From Janthinobacterium sp051380735 (GTDB taxonomy: Bacteria > Pseudomonadota > Gammaproteobacteria > Burkholderiales > Burkholderiaceae_D), in the NCBI RefSeq assembly GCF_051380735.1, contig NZ_JBNYXQ010000001.1, positions 744,001-808,000 on the forward strand: DNA of 64,000 bases. Direction: 5' to 3'. The notes below the pieces were generated by a model. That model saw only the letters and a program-made list of their open reading frames with translations. It made no database searches and was not told the DNA's origin. Below are positions 27,142 to 34,901 of this stretch, in pieces. Position numbers and translations under genes: made by a program. Position 1 is the first letter of the stretch, and each line of letters opens with the position of its first letter.

Positions 27142-27663
27142 ATGGACTATATCTTCACGCTCAAATATCGCCTGCCTGACGAAGGCACCGACCTGGACGC
27201 CTTGGCCGAACGCCTCGCAGCGGGCGGCTGTGACGACGCCCTGCTGGGCCTGGGCCAGGCAGGCCGGCTGGCACTGGAATTCACGCGCGACGCTGCCAGC
27301 GCACGGCAAGCCGTACTCGGCGCCATGAGCGACGTCAAGACAGTGATACCCGAAGCACAACTGGTGGAAGCATCGCCCGATTTCGTCGGCTTGAGCGATG
27401 TGGCGCAGGTGCTGGGACTGACCCGGCAGAACATGCACAAGCTGATGAACAAATACCGCCACAGCTTCCCCTCCCCCGTGCATGAAGGCAGCACCACGAT
27501 CTGGCGACTGGCGCAGATCCTGTCCTGGCTGCATGCGAAAGGCAGCTACGACCTGGAAGACAGTCTGATCGAACTGTCGCAGGCCACCATGCAGGTCAAT
27601 ATTGCCAGGGATGCGGCCATGGCAGCGCCACTGCCTGCCGACATCGTTGCCCTGCTGCGTTAA
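27142..27663 (+). CDS. Helix-turn-helix protein, likely partner/regulator of the small upstream gene
   Basis: 173 residues. The N-terminal half (1-85) looks like an alpha/beta dimer or ligand domain. The middle has a helix-turn-helix, FVGLSDVAQVLGLTRQNMHK at about 98-117, followed by a wing-like TTIWRLAQILSWL. It starts four bases after the disrupted small ORF, with AGGGGG as ribosome site. A palindrome lies upstream of the pair. By analogy with HicAB-type and other type II pairs it is a candidate antitoxin/autorepressor; this is inference from position only. Confidence 0.7.
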   Translation: MDYIFTLKYRLPDEGTDLDALAERLAAGGCDDALLGLGQAGRLALEFTRDAASARQAVLGAMSDVKTVIPEAQLVEASPDFVGLSDVAQVLGLTRQNMHKLMNKYRHSFPSPVHEGSTTIWRLAQILSWLHAKGSYDLEDSLIELSQATMQVNIARDAAMAAPLPADIVALLR

Positions 27664-28011
27664 GCAAACGTGGCATTTGCTGCCGGAAACGACACAATCG
27701 GCTGTTTGCGGCAGCCAGGAGCATTTAAACCGTGCAGTACCGTGGAAAATACGGTATAGTGTCGTAGTGCGCTGCAATATGTTACCTGCAGCAGTAAGAT
27801 GCACGATAAATTTAGCAGCTTCGCAAGCCTTAGCGCATCTTCAGGATGCCGCTTATTAAAGCCCTCCCGCCTTGTGTGTCGCACCTGACACCGTCCCGGC
27901 GCAAAGCTTTTGTGCCGAAATTTCTTTTCATTTGAGTCATTTCGTTTTGGTTGGCGTAGCTATTTTGCGTTCTGCTTTTGCAAGAACGCTGATTTTCACG
28001 AAAGAAAAAGA
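27664..28011 (+). other. 348-bp leader region of the DEAD-box helicase gene
   Basis: No supported gene. A TATAGT -10-like box lies at 27755-27760 inside a TACCGT/ACGGTA inverted repeat, with a poor -35, implying a leader of about 245 bases. Two hairpins are visible. One is AGCGCATC-TTCAG-GATGCCGCT (27832-27853, one bulge). The other is CGGCGCAAA-GCT-TTTGTGCCG (27897-27917, one G-U pair). Cold-responsive RNA helicase genes often have long structured leaders; that reading is inference. Confidence 0.5.
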
Positions 28012-29418
28012 ATGACATTTGAATCCTTAGGCCTGCATCCGTCCATTATCGCCGCTCTGACCGAATCGGGCTACACCGCGCCAACCGCGGTACAGTTGCA
28101 AGCGATTCCCGCCGCGATCGAAGGCCGTGACCTGCTGGTCTCGTCGCAGACCGGTTCGGGCAAGACCGCAGCATTCATGCTGCCGTCGCTGCACAAACTG
28201 GCCAGCGCCGATCAAAGCGCCGCCGGCAAAACGCCGAACCAGGAAATGCAAGCTTCGCGCGCCCGCGGCGAGCGTCCACGCTTCAAGGCTGCCCAACCAA
28301 AAATGCTGGTGCTGACCCCGACCCGCGAGCTGGCCCTGCAAGTGACCACCAATACCGACAAGTACAGCACTGGCATCCGCCGCATCAAGGCTGTGTCAAT
28401 TTTGGGCGGCATGCCTTACCCGAAACAGATGCAATTGCTGGCCAAGAATCCGGAAATCCTGGTCGCTACCCCAGGCCGCCTGATCGACCATATGGACTCG
28501 GGCAAGATCGACTTCTCGCAACTGGAAATTCTGGTTCTGGACGAAGCTGACCGCATGCTGGACATGGGCTTTATCGACGACATCGAAAAAATCGTCGCTG
28601 CCACGCCAGAAGGCCGCCAGACCATGCTGTTCTCGGCAACCCTGGATGGCGTAGTCGGCAACATGGCGCGCCGCATCACGAAAAACCCGATGGTCATCCA
28701 GATCGCCGGTTCGTCGAACAAGCATGAAAACATCACCCAGCGCGTCCACTTCGTCGACGATCTGTCGCACAAGAATCGTCTGCTCGATCACCTGCTGCGC
28801 GACGAAACGCTGGACCAGGCCGTCGTGTTTACCGCTACCAAGCGTGACGCCGACACCATCGCCGACCGCCTGAACATCGCCGGCTTCTCGGCTGCCGCCT
28901 TGCACGGCGACATGCATCAGGGCGCGCGTAACCGCACCCTGGACGGCATGCGCCGCGGCCAGGTCAAGGTGCTGGTTGCCACCGACGTTGCCGCCCGCGG
29001 CATCGACGTGCCAACGATCACCCACGTGTTCAACTACGACCTGCCGAAGTTCCCGGAAGACTACGTCCACCGCATCGGCCGTACTGGCCGTGCCGGCCGC
29101 AATGGCCTGGCGATCTCGCTGGTGAACCACGCTGAAGGCATGAACGTCAAGCGCATCGAACGCTTCACCAAGCAATTGATCCCGGTCAACGTGATCGAAG
29201 GCTTCGAGCCGAAGAAAACTGCCTCGGCACCACGCTCGAGCGCACGTCCAGGCGGCTGGAAACCAGGCGACAATCGCACCGCCGCCAAGCCAGGCCAACG
29301 TACGTTCAGCAAACCAGGCGCACCACGCAAAGACGGCGCGCCAAGCACCGGTGGTGGCTACAAGGGTTCCAACCCGCGCAGCACCGACGGCGCACGCCGC
29401 AGCTACGGCGACCGTTAA
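28012..29418 (+). CDS. rhlE: DEAD-box RNA helicase (RhlE type)
   Basis: ATP-dependent RNA helicase in ribosome assembly and RNA turnover. Motifs run in order: Q motif near GYTAPTAVQLQAIP, motif I QTGSGKT, PTREL, motif II DEAD (VLDEADRMLDMGF), SAT, and motif VI HRIGRTGRAGR. The 468-residue protein ends in a basic Gly/Pro/Ser-rich tail typical of RhlE, for RNA contact. I start at the ATG at 28012 (MTFESLGLHP). In-frame sequence back to 27910 belongs to the leader. Confidence 0.93.
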   Translation: MTFESLGLHPSIIAALTESGYTAPTAVQLQAIPAAIEGRDLLVSSQTGSGKTAAFMLPSLHKLASADQSAAGKTPNQEMQASRARGERPRFKAAQPKMLVLTPTRELALQVTTNTDKYSTGIRRIKAVSILGGMPYPKQMQLLAKNPEILVATPGRLIDHMDSGKIDFSQLEILVLDEADRMLDMGFIDDIEKIVAATPEGRQTMLFSATLDGVVGNMARRITKNPMVIQIAGSSNKHENITQRVHFVDDLSHKNRLLDHLLRDETLDQAVVFTATKRDADTIADRLNIAGFSAAALHGDMHQGARNRTLDGMRRGQVKVLVATDVAARGIDVPTITHVFNYDLPKFPEDYVHRIGRTGRAGRNGLAISLVNHAEGMNVKRIERFTKQLIPVNVIEGFEPKKTASAPRSSARPGGWKPGDNRTAAKPGQRTFSKPGAPRKDGAPSTGGGYKGSNPRSTDGARRSYGDR

Positions 29419-29452
29419 TCACGGATCGCCTCGGCTGGGTTAGCGAGCAGTA

Positions 29453-29488
29453 AAAACGGCCACCAGATCGCTCTGGTGGCCGTTTTTT
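29453..29488. terminator. Bidirectional Rho-independent terminator between rhlE and the thioesterase gene
   Basis: AAAACGGCCACCAGA-TCGC-TCTGGTGGCCGTTTT is a 15-bp perfect stem flanked by A and T runs, so it can serve both convergent genes. Confidence 0.88.
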
Positions 29489-29502
29489 ATTGTGCGGCAA
29501 AA

Positions 29503-29973
29503 TTATTTCTTGGACACTTTCTGGCGCGACAGCTTGCGCAGCTTGGCCTGCTCGAAACGCACCTTTTGCTCATCCGTCTCCAGCACCAGAGGCGGCACCG
29601 CCACCGGCTTGCGGTTGGCGTCAACCGCCACCATGGTGAAATAGCAGCTGTTGGCATGGCGCACCAGGCGCTGCTGTATGTTTTCCGTGACCACCCGTAT
29701 GCCTACTTCCATCGACGTGGTGCCGGTGTAATTGATCGACGCCAGGAACGTTACCAGTTCGCCCACGTGGATAGGTTGCAGGAACATCACCTGGTCGACC
29801 GACAGGGTCACCACGTAGCTGCCCGAATAGCGGCTGGCGCAGGCATAGGCGACGCTGTCGAGGTACTTCAAAATGGTGCCGCCGTGTACGTTGCCTGAAA
29901 AGTTGGCCATATCGGGCGTCATCAGGACCGTCATCGTCAGTTCGTGGGCCGACCAGTTCATCGCGCTGTCCAA
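29503..29973 (-). CDS. Acyl-CoA thioesterase (hotdog fold)
   Basis: Hydrolyses acyl-CoA esters. The 156-residue single-domain hotdog protein has the NFSGNVHGGTILKYLDSVAY active-site helix region, where Asn/His-Gly and Asp are typical of the YciA/ACOT group, and a Lys-rich C-terminus. Chain-length preference cannot be read from sequence. A second ATG four codons in is also possible. Confidence 0.88.
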   Translation of the reverse strand: MDSAMNWSAHELTMTVLMTPDMANFSGNVHGGTILKYLDSVAYACASRYSGSYVVTLSVDQVMFLQPIHVGELVTFLASINYTGTTSMEVGIRVVTENIQQRLVRHANSCYFTMVAVDANRKPVAVPPLVLETDEQKVRFEQAKLRKLSRQKVSKK

Positions 29974-30014
29974 AGTGTTCTCCAGGAGGGAAAGGTAAAA
30001 GTGATGGGGAATTG

Positions 30015-30036
30015 AAAACCGGCCTCAAGGGCCGGT
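30015..30036 (-). terminator. Rho-independent terminator after the 121-residue gene
   Basis: On the minus strand ACCGGCC-CTTGA-GGCCGGT followed by TTTTC lies just past the stop at 30045. Confidence 0.65.
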
Positions 30037-30044
30037 GGCAGGCC

Positions 30045-30413
30045 TTACAGGGCCAGCGTATCGATGTCCGCCAGCGACTCGCGGCCCTTGTCGGAAATAT
30101 CGTGCCCCTCGCCATCGGTGCGCGCCACGATATGGGCTTTCTTGCCGAGGAAGTAGGCTACCTCGGTGTCAAGCTTGGCCAGCGGATCGGCGGCGACGGC
30201 GCGCAATCCCATAATGCAGCGACGCAGGAACAGCAGCTCTTGCGCTTTATCGGTGATGGACAGACGGCCATCCCGGGCATAGCTGAGCAGCTTCAGGCCG
30301 GACAGGCGCTTGGCATTGCGGGCAACGCAAGCGCTCGGGCGCTCGGTCTTGATGCCGCGTGCAACCTGCTCCAGCGCGTCATATTCATCGGTTGTTAATT
30401 TCTCGTTCTTCAT
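30045..30413 (-). CDS. Hypothetical protein with a winged-helix-like pattern
   Basis: 122-residue soluble protein, not recognised as a named family. The first two thirds (LTTDEYDALEQVARG, then VARNAKRLSGLKLLSY, then DGRLSITDKAQELL) follow the helix-turn-helix-wing order seen in MarR-like DNA-binding proteins, which is only suggestive. The start at 30413 is chosen for its GGA ribosome site. A terminator follows the gene. Confidence 0.65.
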   Translation of the reverse strand: MKNEKLTTDEYDALEQVARGIKTERPSACVARNAKRLSGLKLLSYARDGRLSITDKAQELLFLRRCIMGLRAVAADPLAKLDTEVAYFLGKKAHIVARTDGEGHDISDKGRESLADIDTLAL

Positions 30414-30489
30414 TGCTTTTCCATAAAAGGCCAGGTGTTCGGCCCCCATGGTACGCGCCCTGCTGCGCATCGGCAACAGGCAAGGTGAT

Positions 30490-30523
30490 TCAGTGGCCGG
30501 GCGCAGCGCGCCCAGCCCGCTGA
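30490..30523 (-). other. GC-rich stem-loop after the 45-residue membrane protein gene
   Basis: TCAG-t-GGCC-g-GGCGC... pairs with its complement around a 3-base loop (about 15 pairs with two mismatches). It lies about 20 bp past the small gene's stop. There is no T run, so terminator function is uncertain. Confidence 0.4.
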
Positions 30524-30542
30524 AATGGCGTCAGACCCTGGC

Positions 30543-30680
30543 TTATTTGATGCTGCGCAAGAGCAGCCAGGCCAGGCCGCAACCGGCCACGGCACCCGTC
30601 AGTGCCAGCGCCAGCAAGCTTTTGCTGTCGAGCACAGGGCGGCGGCCCAGGTAAATTTTGTTATGCAGCGAATTACCCAT
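30543..30680 (-). CDS. Small single-pass membrane protein (45 residues)
   Basis: The ATG at 30680 is preceded by GGAGACCATC, a good ribosome site. The product is MGNSLHNKIYLGRRPVLDSK followed by a hydrophobic helix (SLLALALTGAVAGCGLAWLL) and a short LRSIK tail. The positive-inside pattern suggests a cytoplasmic N-terminus. No family is recognised. It is flanked by a hairpin and by AT-rich sequence. Confidence 0.6.
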   Translation of the reverse strand: MGNSLHNKIYLGRRPVLDSKSLLALALTGAVAGCGLAWLLLRSIK

Positions 30681-30856
30681 GATGGTCTCCTGTAGCAGAT
30701 TTTGTGTGGTGTCTCATTATAAGAACAGAATCGTGACGCCCGCGTGACACACGGCAGTTCGCCGCTGCTTTGTGTGTGCCAGCGCCCGCTTTGTGCGATC
30801 TCTGTTGTTTTATTGGCGTGGCGTGACGCCCGTGCCACGCCACGCCTGGCCCGCCA

Positions 30857-31027
30857 TCAGTGCATCTTGACCGGCGGCTGCGGTGGGGTCGGTTCTTCGA
30901 TCGGTACCGGCTCGATGTCGGGCATTTTTTCCGGTGGCGGCGTCACCGGATCGCCCTCGGGCGGAACATGGTCGGGCTCCGGGGTGCTGTGGGCGTGCAA
31001 ATCGGGTTTGCTGTTCAGTGCATTCAT
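30857..31027 (-). CDS. Small proline-rich acidic protein (56 residues)
   Basis: The ATG at 31027 has a near-perfect AAGGAGG ribosome site. The product is rich in Pro and Glu (EPDHVPPEGDPVTPPPEK, EEPTPPQPPVK) with no hydrophobic segment, so probably disordered. No family is recognised. The strong ribosome site argues that it is translated. A longer reading from 31105 has no ribosome site. Confidence 0.55.
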   Translation of the reverse strand: MNALNSKPDLHAHSTPEPDHVPPEGDPVTPPPEKMPDIEPVPIEEPTPPQPPVKMH

Positions 31028-31281
31028 GGCATTCCTCCTTGAGTGCCACTGTAACGCATGCCAAAAAATACTGTCGCGCAAAGCGGCGCGGGAACCCATT
31101 CGCATCCAGACGCTTCAACCCTGAATGCTGGCAAAAGGAGTGCGACGGTCTGACCAGGCCAGATCAACTGTCAGCGGCACGAACCGGTGAAGACAGGGCA
31201 AAACGTCGATTTTTTTTACACCAGCGCGAAAGACAATAAATTTATTTGCATAAGCTATTGAATTTAAATATAAATATTTTA

Positions 31282-31297
31282 TGGTACGGATTTTGCT
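31282..31297 (+). promoter_or_regulatory. Sigma-54 (RpoN) promoter of the PEP-CTERM gene, in the 31028-31374 gap
   Basis: TGGTACGGATTTTGCT has GG (-24) and GC (-12) exactly 10 bases apart and fits the TGGYACG-N4-TTGCW consensus. It lies about 78 bp before the ATG at 31375. The gap upstream is strongly AT-rich (31225-31280), suitable for DNA bending by an activator or IHF. No gene was seen in the gap. Confidence 0.78.
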
Positions 31298-31374
31298 GAA
31301 ACGAGGTATGAGGTTATCTGAGGCAGCCGCAGCAGTGACCTGGTCCGATCAACCATTACGTTTAAGGAAATGCC

Positions 31375-32199
31375 ATGAAACCGCTGTCCTCATTTCTGCG
31401 TCTCGCTCTCTCCGTGGCCGCCATCGGCGCCGCGCTGGCTAGCGCTCCGGCGCTCGCTGGTCCTTTGTTTACCGTCGATGAAGGTTCTGTCCCCGGTAGC
31501 GTACCCAACATTGTGGTGGCCGACCGCCTCAGCTTCGAATACCATGCGCGCGTTGAACAAACCATCGTTGGCGGTTTGGGAGGGGGGAACGATCCCTTCA
31601 CTGAAGCAGGCTTTTTGACCAAGGCTGCTTTCGGCAGTCCCAGCAACGGCAGCATACCGTCGCAACTGAACGCCCTCAATGGCTATGGCATCTATGGTCT
31701 GTTCAACATTACCGGCCAGGCGGATACGTTAGGTGCCGGTATCTTCGCTAACTTTCAGACCCTGACCATGACGCTGTACATCGATCCCGGCCAGAACACG
31801 CAGCTATCGATTACCGACGTAGCAGGCTCGCCAGTGAATGTGGGTGGCGTCTCGGCGGATGACTATGCGATCGTGACTTATACCCTGAGTGTAGGCGAAG
31901 CACACATTTTCGACGGTCTGGCCCAAGGCGACTTCAAGGCCATGCTCAACGCCACGCTGACGCCGCAAGGACAGTCGTTTTTTGTCAACCCTGACCCGTT
32001 TTTCGCGTTTGAATCCCTCAGCGGCAATACGAATAGCTTCCTCGGCGGCAGCCTGACCAACAGTTTCGTGGCGATGGCCGACGGCGGCGGTCTGGAATTG
32101 TTTCAGGCAGCAGCTGTACCTGAGCCAGGCACGATCGCTTTGCTCGGTATCGGCCTGCTTGGTATGGCCATGACCTCTTACCGTCAGAAAAGAGGCTAG
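31375..32199 (+). CDS. PEP-CTERM sorting-domain surface/secreted protein (PepA-like)
   Basis: 274 residues. A signal peptide (about residues 1-28, ending ASAPALAG) is followed by a soluble beta-rich body. The C-terminal sorting signal consists of VPEPGT, a hydrophobic helix (IALLGIGLLGMAM) and basic YRQKRG. The exosortase (EpsH/XrtA-type) would cleave it; none is in this window. The body resembles flocculation-associated PepA proteins, from memory. AAGGAAA provides the ribosome site. The sigma-54 promoter suggests control by a PrsK/PrsR-like system, as reported for PEP-CTERM genes in floc-forming relatives. Confidence 0.85.
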   Translation: MKPLSSFLRLALSVAAIGAALASAPALAGPLFTVDEGSVPGSVPNIVVADRLSFEYHARVEQTIVGGLGGGNDPFTEAGFLTKAAFGSPSNGSIPSQLNALNGYGIYGLFNITGQADTLGAGIFANFQTLTMTLYIDPGQNTQLSITDVAGSPVNVGGVSADDYAIVTYTLSVGEAHIFDGLAQGDFKAMLNATLTPQGQSFFVNPDPFFAFESLSGNTNSFLGGSLTNSFVAMADGGGLELFQAAAVPEPGTIALLGIGLLGMAMTSYRQKRG

Positions 32200-32566
32200 C
32201 GCCAAGCTAGCCACGCCTGTCTTCCAGTTTAAAACCGTTGATGCCCTCAGGTTTCTTTGGTGCGCCCACATTCCCTGCGGGCGCACATCGCGCCGCAAGC
32301 GAACTACAACAAACTCAGTGAAACGCTACTGCGTAGTTTAACTGACTGCGAGAAGGTCGCGCAGATCGTAAATCATGATGAGCGGAGGAACACGAATCGC
32401 TTGGCCTTACGTTTCATGACCTGGAAATTTGACCAACGGCCTGGCCCAAGCTTCGGTTCAACGCTATCTGAAATCATCAGGCCACATCCTGCTACCAATC
32501 AGTGTGCCGACACCCCAGGCCAGCTACATGAAGCGACGATCCCCTTTCCTCCGATTTCACGCATGA
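32200..32566. other. 367-bp intergenic region with two short hairpins
   Basis: GGCTAGC-GCCAA-GCTAGCC (32192-32210) overlaps the PEP-CTERM stop. GTGCGCCC/GGGCGCAC (about 32260-32286) follows. Neither has a T tract. Lower GC than its neighbours and no convincing gene on either strand. Confidence 0.45.
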
Positions 32567-33664
32567 CTATCCTGCGGGCGGCGCCAAGATCAACTCTGCC
32601 AGCGGGCGCCGCATCGATCGCGCATGGGCGCTCTTCCCTGCGCCTATGCGCCCCAGGAAAACGGCCTGCTCGCCGGCCTGCGAACCCAGCAGCGCATGAT
32701 ATTGCCCGGCCAGCTCCCGCGCCAGGTCAAGCATTCCGTCGGCGCCCGAAAAGACACGTCCTTCGCGCACGTAGCGGGCAAAGATCACGGGCGTCAATTC
32801 CGGCTGCAATTGCAAACCCAGCTGCGTGGCCGTCAGCCAAAAGCGCTGCATGGCGCGTCCGGCCGCCACGTAATCGTCGATACTGTTAGGCTGCGTGTCG
32901 GCCACCAGCACGAAGTGGGCAGCGCAATACAAGCCGGGGAGCAAATCCATCTGCAGCCGCGGCGCCAGTGTGCCGCCCATCCAGGTATTGAAGAAATTGA
33001 CCCGGCGCCAACTTTGCATGATCCAGCGCATCAGCTTGGCAGTCACGGGATCTACCCCCAGCGCCTGATCCGGCATACGGTCTTCGCTGAAACGGGCACC
33101 CCATTCGATCACATTGCGATGCACCAGATGCGCCTCGGGCATGGTCAGGCGCAATTCTGCGTTGTTGAACATCAGGCGCGCGCTAGCCAGCCGCGACTTG
33201 AAGCCTTCCAGCCACGTCACGCGGTAGCCGGGTGGCAGGCAGTCCTCCAGCACCGCCTTTTCGCTGGCGCGCAACTGCCGCGTGCTGAGACGGCGCCGCT
33301 GTACGCTGCGCTGGCGGATGAAGGCGGCCAGAGGGTCAGGCTCCAGCCCTTGCTGATCGATAAAGTCTACCTCAAACGTGGGCAAGGTATCAGGCATGCC
33401 CAGGCGGCGCCGCGCTTGCATGCGCAAGCCATGAATGCTGGCTGCCAGTGCCATGCTTTCCAGCAGCCCGCCCAACGACAGCTGACTGGGGTGACCGTCC
33501 AAGTCGTACACGCTATGCGTACGCGTGTCGAAGCCATGCACGACCACTTGGCGCAGCCCGGTGACTTCAAAACGCCACGGCTGAGTGTTGTCGCCGCTGG
33601 GCGCCCAGCGCGCCAGATCGAGAATTTGTTCGAGTACTGGGTCAATTGAGAGCGCGACAGTCAT
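32567..33664 (-). CDS. Nitroreductase family protein, partner of ThiF-like protein
   Basis: 365-residue flavoprotein-like oxidoreductase: LDLARWAPSGDNTQPWRFEV is the FMN-binding opening of nitroreductases, and the C-terminal half contains AGRAMQRFWLTATQLGLQLQP. It is longer than classical nitroreductases. Its ATG follows directly on the stop of the ThiF-like gene (TAAATG), so they are coupled. M. tuberculosis Rv1355c (MoeY) carries a ThiF-like and a nitroreductase-like domain in one chain; here they are split. The substrate is unknown. Confidence 0.85.
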   Translation of the reverse strand: MTVALSIDPVLEQILDLARWAPSGDNTQPWRFEVTGLRQVVVHGFDTRTHSVYDLDGHPSQLSLGGLLESMALAASIHGLRMQARRRLGMPDTLPTFEVDFIDQQGLEPDPLAAFIRQRSVQRRRLSTRQLRASEKAVLEDCLPPGYRVTWLEGFKSRLASARLMFNNAELRLTMPEAHLVHRNVIEWGARFSEDRMPDQALGVDPVTAKLMRWIMQSWRRVNFFNTWMGGTLAPRLQMDLLPGLYCAAHFVLVADTQPNSIDDYVAAGRAMQRFWLTATQLGLQLQPELTPVIFARYVREGRVFSGADGMLDLARELAGQYHALLGSQAGEQAVFLGRIGAGKSAHARSMRRPLAELILAPPAG

Positions 33665-34534
33665 TTAGCCGCCCCTGGCGGCGCGGCGCCGCTTGATGAC
33701 GGCCATCGCCAGGCGCTGCAAGGGATGGCGGTTGCCGCCCGGACGCCAGGTATGCACCATCTTGTTGCGATAGGCATCGAAATGCATGCCGCGCGGCGCG
33801 GCCATCACCTTGCCACGCCCCAACAGGATCTTCAGCGCCTCGGTGGCCGCCGCGCCCGCGCACAGCTGGCAGCCCATGATGGTCGATGGCCCGCGCCGCT
33901 CCTTCAGGTTGATGGCCGACGGGTCGACCAGGTAAGGGCCATGCAGTCCGGCCGGTGCCAGGCCGACCAGGAAGCGCAGCGCTTTTTCTTCCTCGGGCAG
34001 GTCGCCCCAGCCGAAATACTGCTCGAACGTCATCTGGCCCGGCAGGAAACTGAGCACGGCCGTGCCCATGCCAAGCGGGGCGGCCGTGATCGACGGTATG
34101 GCCAGCCTGGCGCACATGGCAAAAGTGGCCTGGCGCGCGGAGAAAGCAAAGAAATCGAGGCCGTCCACGTACAGGTCGACGCCATCAAAAAAATCGGCCA
34201 GGTTGGCGTCGTTGATGCCGTCGGGGAACAGCTTGAGGTCGAGTTCGGGATTGATGTCGCGCGCCATCTGCGCCAGCACATCAACCTTCGGCTGGCCCAG
34301 GGTCGACACCATGGCGCCGGCCTGGCGGTTGAAATTGGCGATATCGAAGGTATCGAAATCGGCGATATGAAACGCGCCAATACCGAGCCGCGCCAGGGTC
34401 AGCAAATGCACGCCACCGACGCCACCCATGCCGGCGATCGCCACCCGCTTGCCGCGCAAGCTGTCCTGTTCGTCCCCGGTAACCCAGCCCAGGTTTCGGG
34501 CAAATGCCGCGTGATAAGAAAAACCGTCTGTCAT
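33665..34534 (-). CDS. ThiF/MoeB/E1-like adenylyltransferase family protein
   Basis: 289 residues. ATP-binding motif GMGGVGGVH near residue 36, then DFDTFDIANFNRQ, the acidic/Asn-Arg motif of E1-like enzymes. Only one CxxC (GCQLC) is present, so the usual four-Cys zinc site is incomplete. A cysteine for thioester chemistry is not obvious. The protein ends AARGG. I start at the ATG at 34534, which has AAAGGTGAGC before it. Such enzymes adenylate the C-terminus of a small protein or peptide; the neighbouring 65-residue protein is a candidate substrate by position only. Confidence 0.85.
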   Translation of the reverse strand: MTDGFSYHAAFARNLGWVTGDEQDSLRGKRVAIAGMGGVGGVHLLTLARLGIGAFHIADFDTFDIANFNRQAGAMVSTLGQPKVDVLAQMARDINPELDLKLFPDGINDANLADFFDGVDLYVDGLDFFAFSARQATFAMCARLAIPSITAAPLGMGTAVLSFLPGQMTFEQYFGWGDLPEEEKALRFLVGLAPAGLHGPYLVDPSAINLKERRGPSTIMGCQLCAGAAATEALKILLGRGKVMAAPRGMHFDAYRNKMVHTWRPGGNRHPLQRLAMAVIKRRRAARGG

Positions 34535-34620
34535 GCTCACCTTTCTTGCGTCCAACAACGGACCAAGAAAGTGAGACAGCTATTCAAATAAAAAGTTCCC
34601 GCAAAACGAGAAAAACTTGC

Positions 34621-34818
34621 TCAGGCCAACGCTTCCTTGGCCGCCTCTTCCGGCGTCAACCCATCGTAGAACTGGTCGGTGAACCACTCGACCTGCTCTT
34701 CGATATGCTCCTGCGCCTGCTCCACCGTGGCGCCGCCGGCGACTAAAAAGCCTTCGACTTCGATACACCAGTTAATCAATTCCAGGGTTTCCGGATCGAG
34801 TTCTTCTTTCTTGGCCAT
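34621..34818 (-). CDS. Small acidic protein (65 residues) upstream of the ThiF gene
   Basis: MAKKEELDPETLELINWCIE then GFLVAGGATVEQAQEHIEEQ; highly acidic and predicted helical, with one Cys and a Gly-Gly at about residues 28-29. No family is recognised with certainty. It lies 86 bp before ThiF and 83 bp after the M16 peptidase on the same strand. It may be an ordinary small helical protein or the substrate of the ThiF/nitroreductase pair. Confidence 0.7.
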   Translation of the reverse strand: MAKKEELDPETLELINWCIEVEGFLVAGGATVEQAQEHIEEQVEWFTDQFYDGLTPEEAAKEALA

Positions 34819-34901
34819 CTTGCACTTTCTGAGAGTTCGTTTGCCATCACATCGGCAGGCGCCAGTTTATCATTTCCGTCCGCGCCCGCCTCCGCCTGCC
34901 A

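Noticed and set aside
27910..28011. N-terminal extension of the rhlE protein
   Set aside because: Aromatic- and Cys-rich sequence without helicase similarity; MTFESLGLHP is the normal start of RhlE-type proteins.
32257..32889. Plus-strand frame running from the intergenic region into the nitroreductase gene
   Set aside because: Low-complexity Arg/Pro/Ala sequence antisense to the nitroreductase 3' end, with no ribosome site.
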